A stretch of DNA of 5,124 nucleotides. It comes from Cytophagales bacterium. GTDB lineage: Bacteria; Bacteroidota; Bacteroidia; Cytophagales; Cyclobacteriaceae. The stretch is from NCBI GenBank assembly GCA_003541895.1, contig DPLR01000450.1:1-5124 (forward strand), read 5' to 3'. Shown here one piece after another: positions 3,934 to 5,124 of the stretch (its first letter is position 1; every line of letters begins with the position of its first letter). Made by a program: the position numbers and the translations under genes. The notes under the pieces were generated by a model. The model searched no databases. It saw only the letters and a list, made by a program, of their open reading frames with translations, and was not told the origin of the DNA.

Positions 3934-5124
3934 ATGCAAATCAAACTACTTGGACAAGGATTTAAACCTTCATCTTCACAACCGGTCGGACAAGAGCTAA
4001 TTAAATTTTTAGCGGATAAGGACTTTCATACATTTACTGGCATTTCAGCATTTGCAAGCCAAGCTGGCGTAAAAGGCCTGTCCAAATACATTTCAAGTGC
4101 AAAAAAACATCTTAAAGTAATTACGATTGTTACAGGAGTTGACCAAAAGGGTACATCGAAGGAAGCCTTGGAAGCACTTTTAGATTTGGATGTTGAAGCA
4201 TACGTTTTCTACCAGCCATCAATAACAATTTTTCATCCAAAAATCTACCTCTTTGAAGGAGACAACAAATCCGAGTTTATTCTCGGTTCATCGAACCTCA
4301 CTTCTCAAGGACTTTTTACAAATGTTGAAGCTTCATTACTGGTAAGTATTGATAACAAAAATGCTGGTGACCAGCAAATTATCAAACAACTCAAAGATTA
4401 TTTTAGTGGAATATTCGACCTCACAGACCCGAACATAAAGAAGCTAACGAAGCAGTTAATAGCTGACCTGGTTAAATCAAGAGTTGTTCCAACAGAAGAA
4501 GAACGCAAGGCAATACAAGATAAGGCTGGGAAATCAGAGAACATTTCTACCGAAAGTTTAATCTCAAAGATTTTTCCGAAGAGAGCTATTGCACAAATAC
4601 CAAGTGAATTCAGAGGGGTTCGAAAGCCATCAACAAAAGTTAAAGTCTCGACATCACCAGCAGTAGCTCCAGTTAAAAGTAAGCCAGCAGAATTGCTATG
4701 GAAAAGTGGGCGTTTAACACAGCGCGACTTAAATATTCCAAAAGGTTCAAATACCAATCCTACTGGGTCAATGCTTTTTAAGAAAGGCAAGACTGAGGAT
4801 ATTGACCAACGACATTATTTCAGAGACAACGTCTTCTCATCTCTCAAGTGGGTAAGAGATAAAGACCCAAAAACATCTCACCTTGAAAGAGCAAATGCAC
4901 TGTTCAAGATAATTATTGATGGTAAAGAAGCCGGTGACTATGAGCTGACCCTTACCCATAACACAAAAACGGATACAAGGTCTTACAAACAGAAGAATTC
5001 GATGACCCAAATAAGTTGGGGGAAAGCAAAGAAGGTAATTGCTAAAGATGCGTTGATTGGTAAAAGTGCTTCATTGTTTAAGAACGCTGGCAAAAGGGAC
5101 GAGTTTACTTTGACTATCGAATAA
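3934..5124 (+). CDS. Phospholipase-D-fold nuclease-like protein, possible restriction-type enzyme
   Basis: A complete 396-residue protein with one PLD-superfamily active-site set: His101 and Lys103 in FHPKIYLF, GSSNLT at 118-123 with Asn121, and Glu132 in NVEASLLV. A single H-K-N set usually means two subunits share one active site, as in bacterial Nuc and the restriction enzyme BfiI. Residues about 20-165 form the catalytic domain. A charged region (about 165-255) leads to a separate C-terminal domain (about 256-396) with LTQRDLNIPKGSNTNPTGSM and DQRHYFRDNVF. The layout, PLD nuclease followed by another domain, recalls the BfiI/NgoFVII group with its C-terminal DNA-binding domain, so a DNA-cleaving defence role is plausible. 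No methyltransferase is in view. No signal peptide is seen, so it should act in the cytosol. The fold is firm; substrate and defence role are inference. Confidence 0.88.
   Translation: MQIKLLGQGFKPSSSQPVGQELIKFLADKDFHTFTGISAFASQAGVKGLSKYISSAKKHLKVITIVTGVDQKGTSKEALEALLDLDVEAYVFYQPSITIFHPKIYLFEGDNKSEFILGSSNLTSQGLFTNVEASLLVSIDNKNAGDQQIIKQLKDYFSGIFDLTDPNIKKLTKQLIADLVKSRVVPTEEERKAIQDKAGKSENISTESLISKIFPKRAIAQIPSEFRGVRKPSTKVKVSTSPAVAPVKSKPAELLWKSGRLTQRDLNIPKGSNTNPTGSMLFKKGKTEDIDQRHYFRDNVFSSLKWVRDKDPKTSHLERANALFKIIIDGKEAGDYELTLTHNTKTDTRSYKQKNSMTQISWGKAKKVIAKDALIGKSASLFKNAGKRDEFTLTIE

Larger units (their letters stand above)
3619..5124 (+). mobile_element. Probable integron-like cassette 5, right end not seen
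   Basis: The unit starts at GTTGGTAGCAATAGGG (3619-3634) with GGACAA exactly 19 bases after the GTTG, as in cassettes 2 and 3. The window stops at the last codon of the nuclease gene, so the matching end arm and the next element are not visible. If the pattern holds, sequence close to CCCTACTGCTACCAAC should follow shortly after 5124. Until that is seen, it is uncertain whether the nuclease gene is cassette cargo or the flanking chromosome. Confidence 0.35.

Noticed and set aside
1161..4790. Minus-strand reading frames, the longest 130 aa at 4398-4790
   Set aside because: All lie opposite clear + strand genes or elements, and none shows a recognisable domain or a matching start context.

Overview
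The window looks like a chromosomal accessory region of a Bacteroidota (Cytophaga/Flavobacterium-type) bacterium. This is inferred from the A+T-rich genes without Shine-Dalgarno leaders, a cytosolic PAS histidine kinase with the SHNL phospho-acceptor motif common in that phylum, and a lipoprotein-type secreted product. It is a judgement from style, not from a marker gene.

Layout, all genes on the + strand: a partial palindromic element (1-51); a PAS-type sensor histidine kinase (255-1346); a second element (1396-1559); an unrecognised 148-aa protein (1582-2028); a third element (2044-2209); an unrecognised 154-aa protein (2230-2694); a fourth element (2708-2872); a frameshifted small lipoprotein gene (2890-3476); a shorter, divergent fifth element (3492-3622); a roughly 310-bp leader without a convincing gene (3623-3933); and a phospholipase-D-fold nuclease-like gene (3934-5124) whose stop codon is the last codon of the window.

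The main result is the spacing. Unrelated single genes are separated by related palindromic elements of 131-166 bp that begin with CAAC and end with GTTG. The sequence just after each GTTG, at the start of a gene unit, is the reverse complement of the sequence just before the next CAAC, at the end of the same unit. This pairing runs about 18-22 bp and differs in sequence from gene to gene. It is the logic of integron cassettes, in which the two ends of a cassette rebuild one folded recombination site on circularisation. The elements also have attC-like parts: an outer box, a small internal loop, an inner stem, and a central hairpin. None of the five GTTG ends fits the classical attC core GTTRRRY, the stems are longer than usual, and conserved A/C mismatches recur at fixed positions. 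I read the region as an integron-like cassette array with non-canonical sites. No integrase is in the window, so mobility is inferred.

The cargo is mixed: signalling (kinase), two small cytosolic unknowns, an envelope lipoprotein, and a possible defence nuclease. Nothing suggests that the products work together in one pathway. What they share is their packaging.
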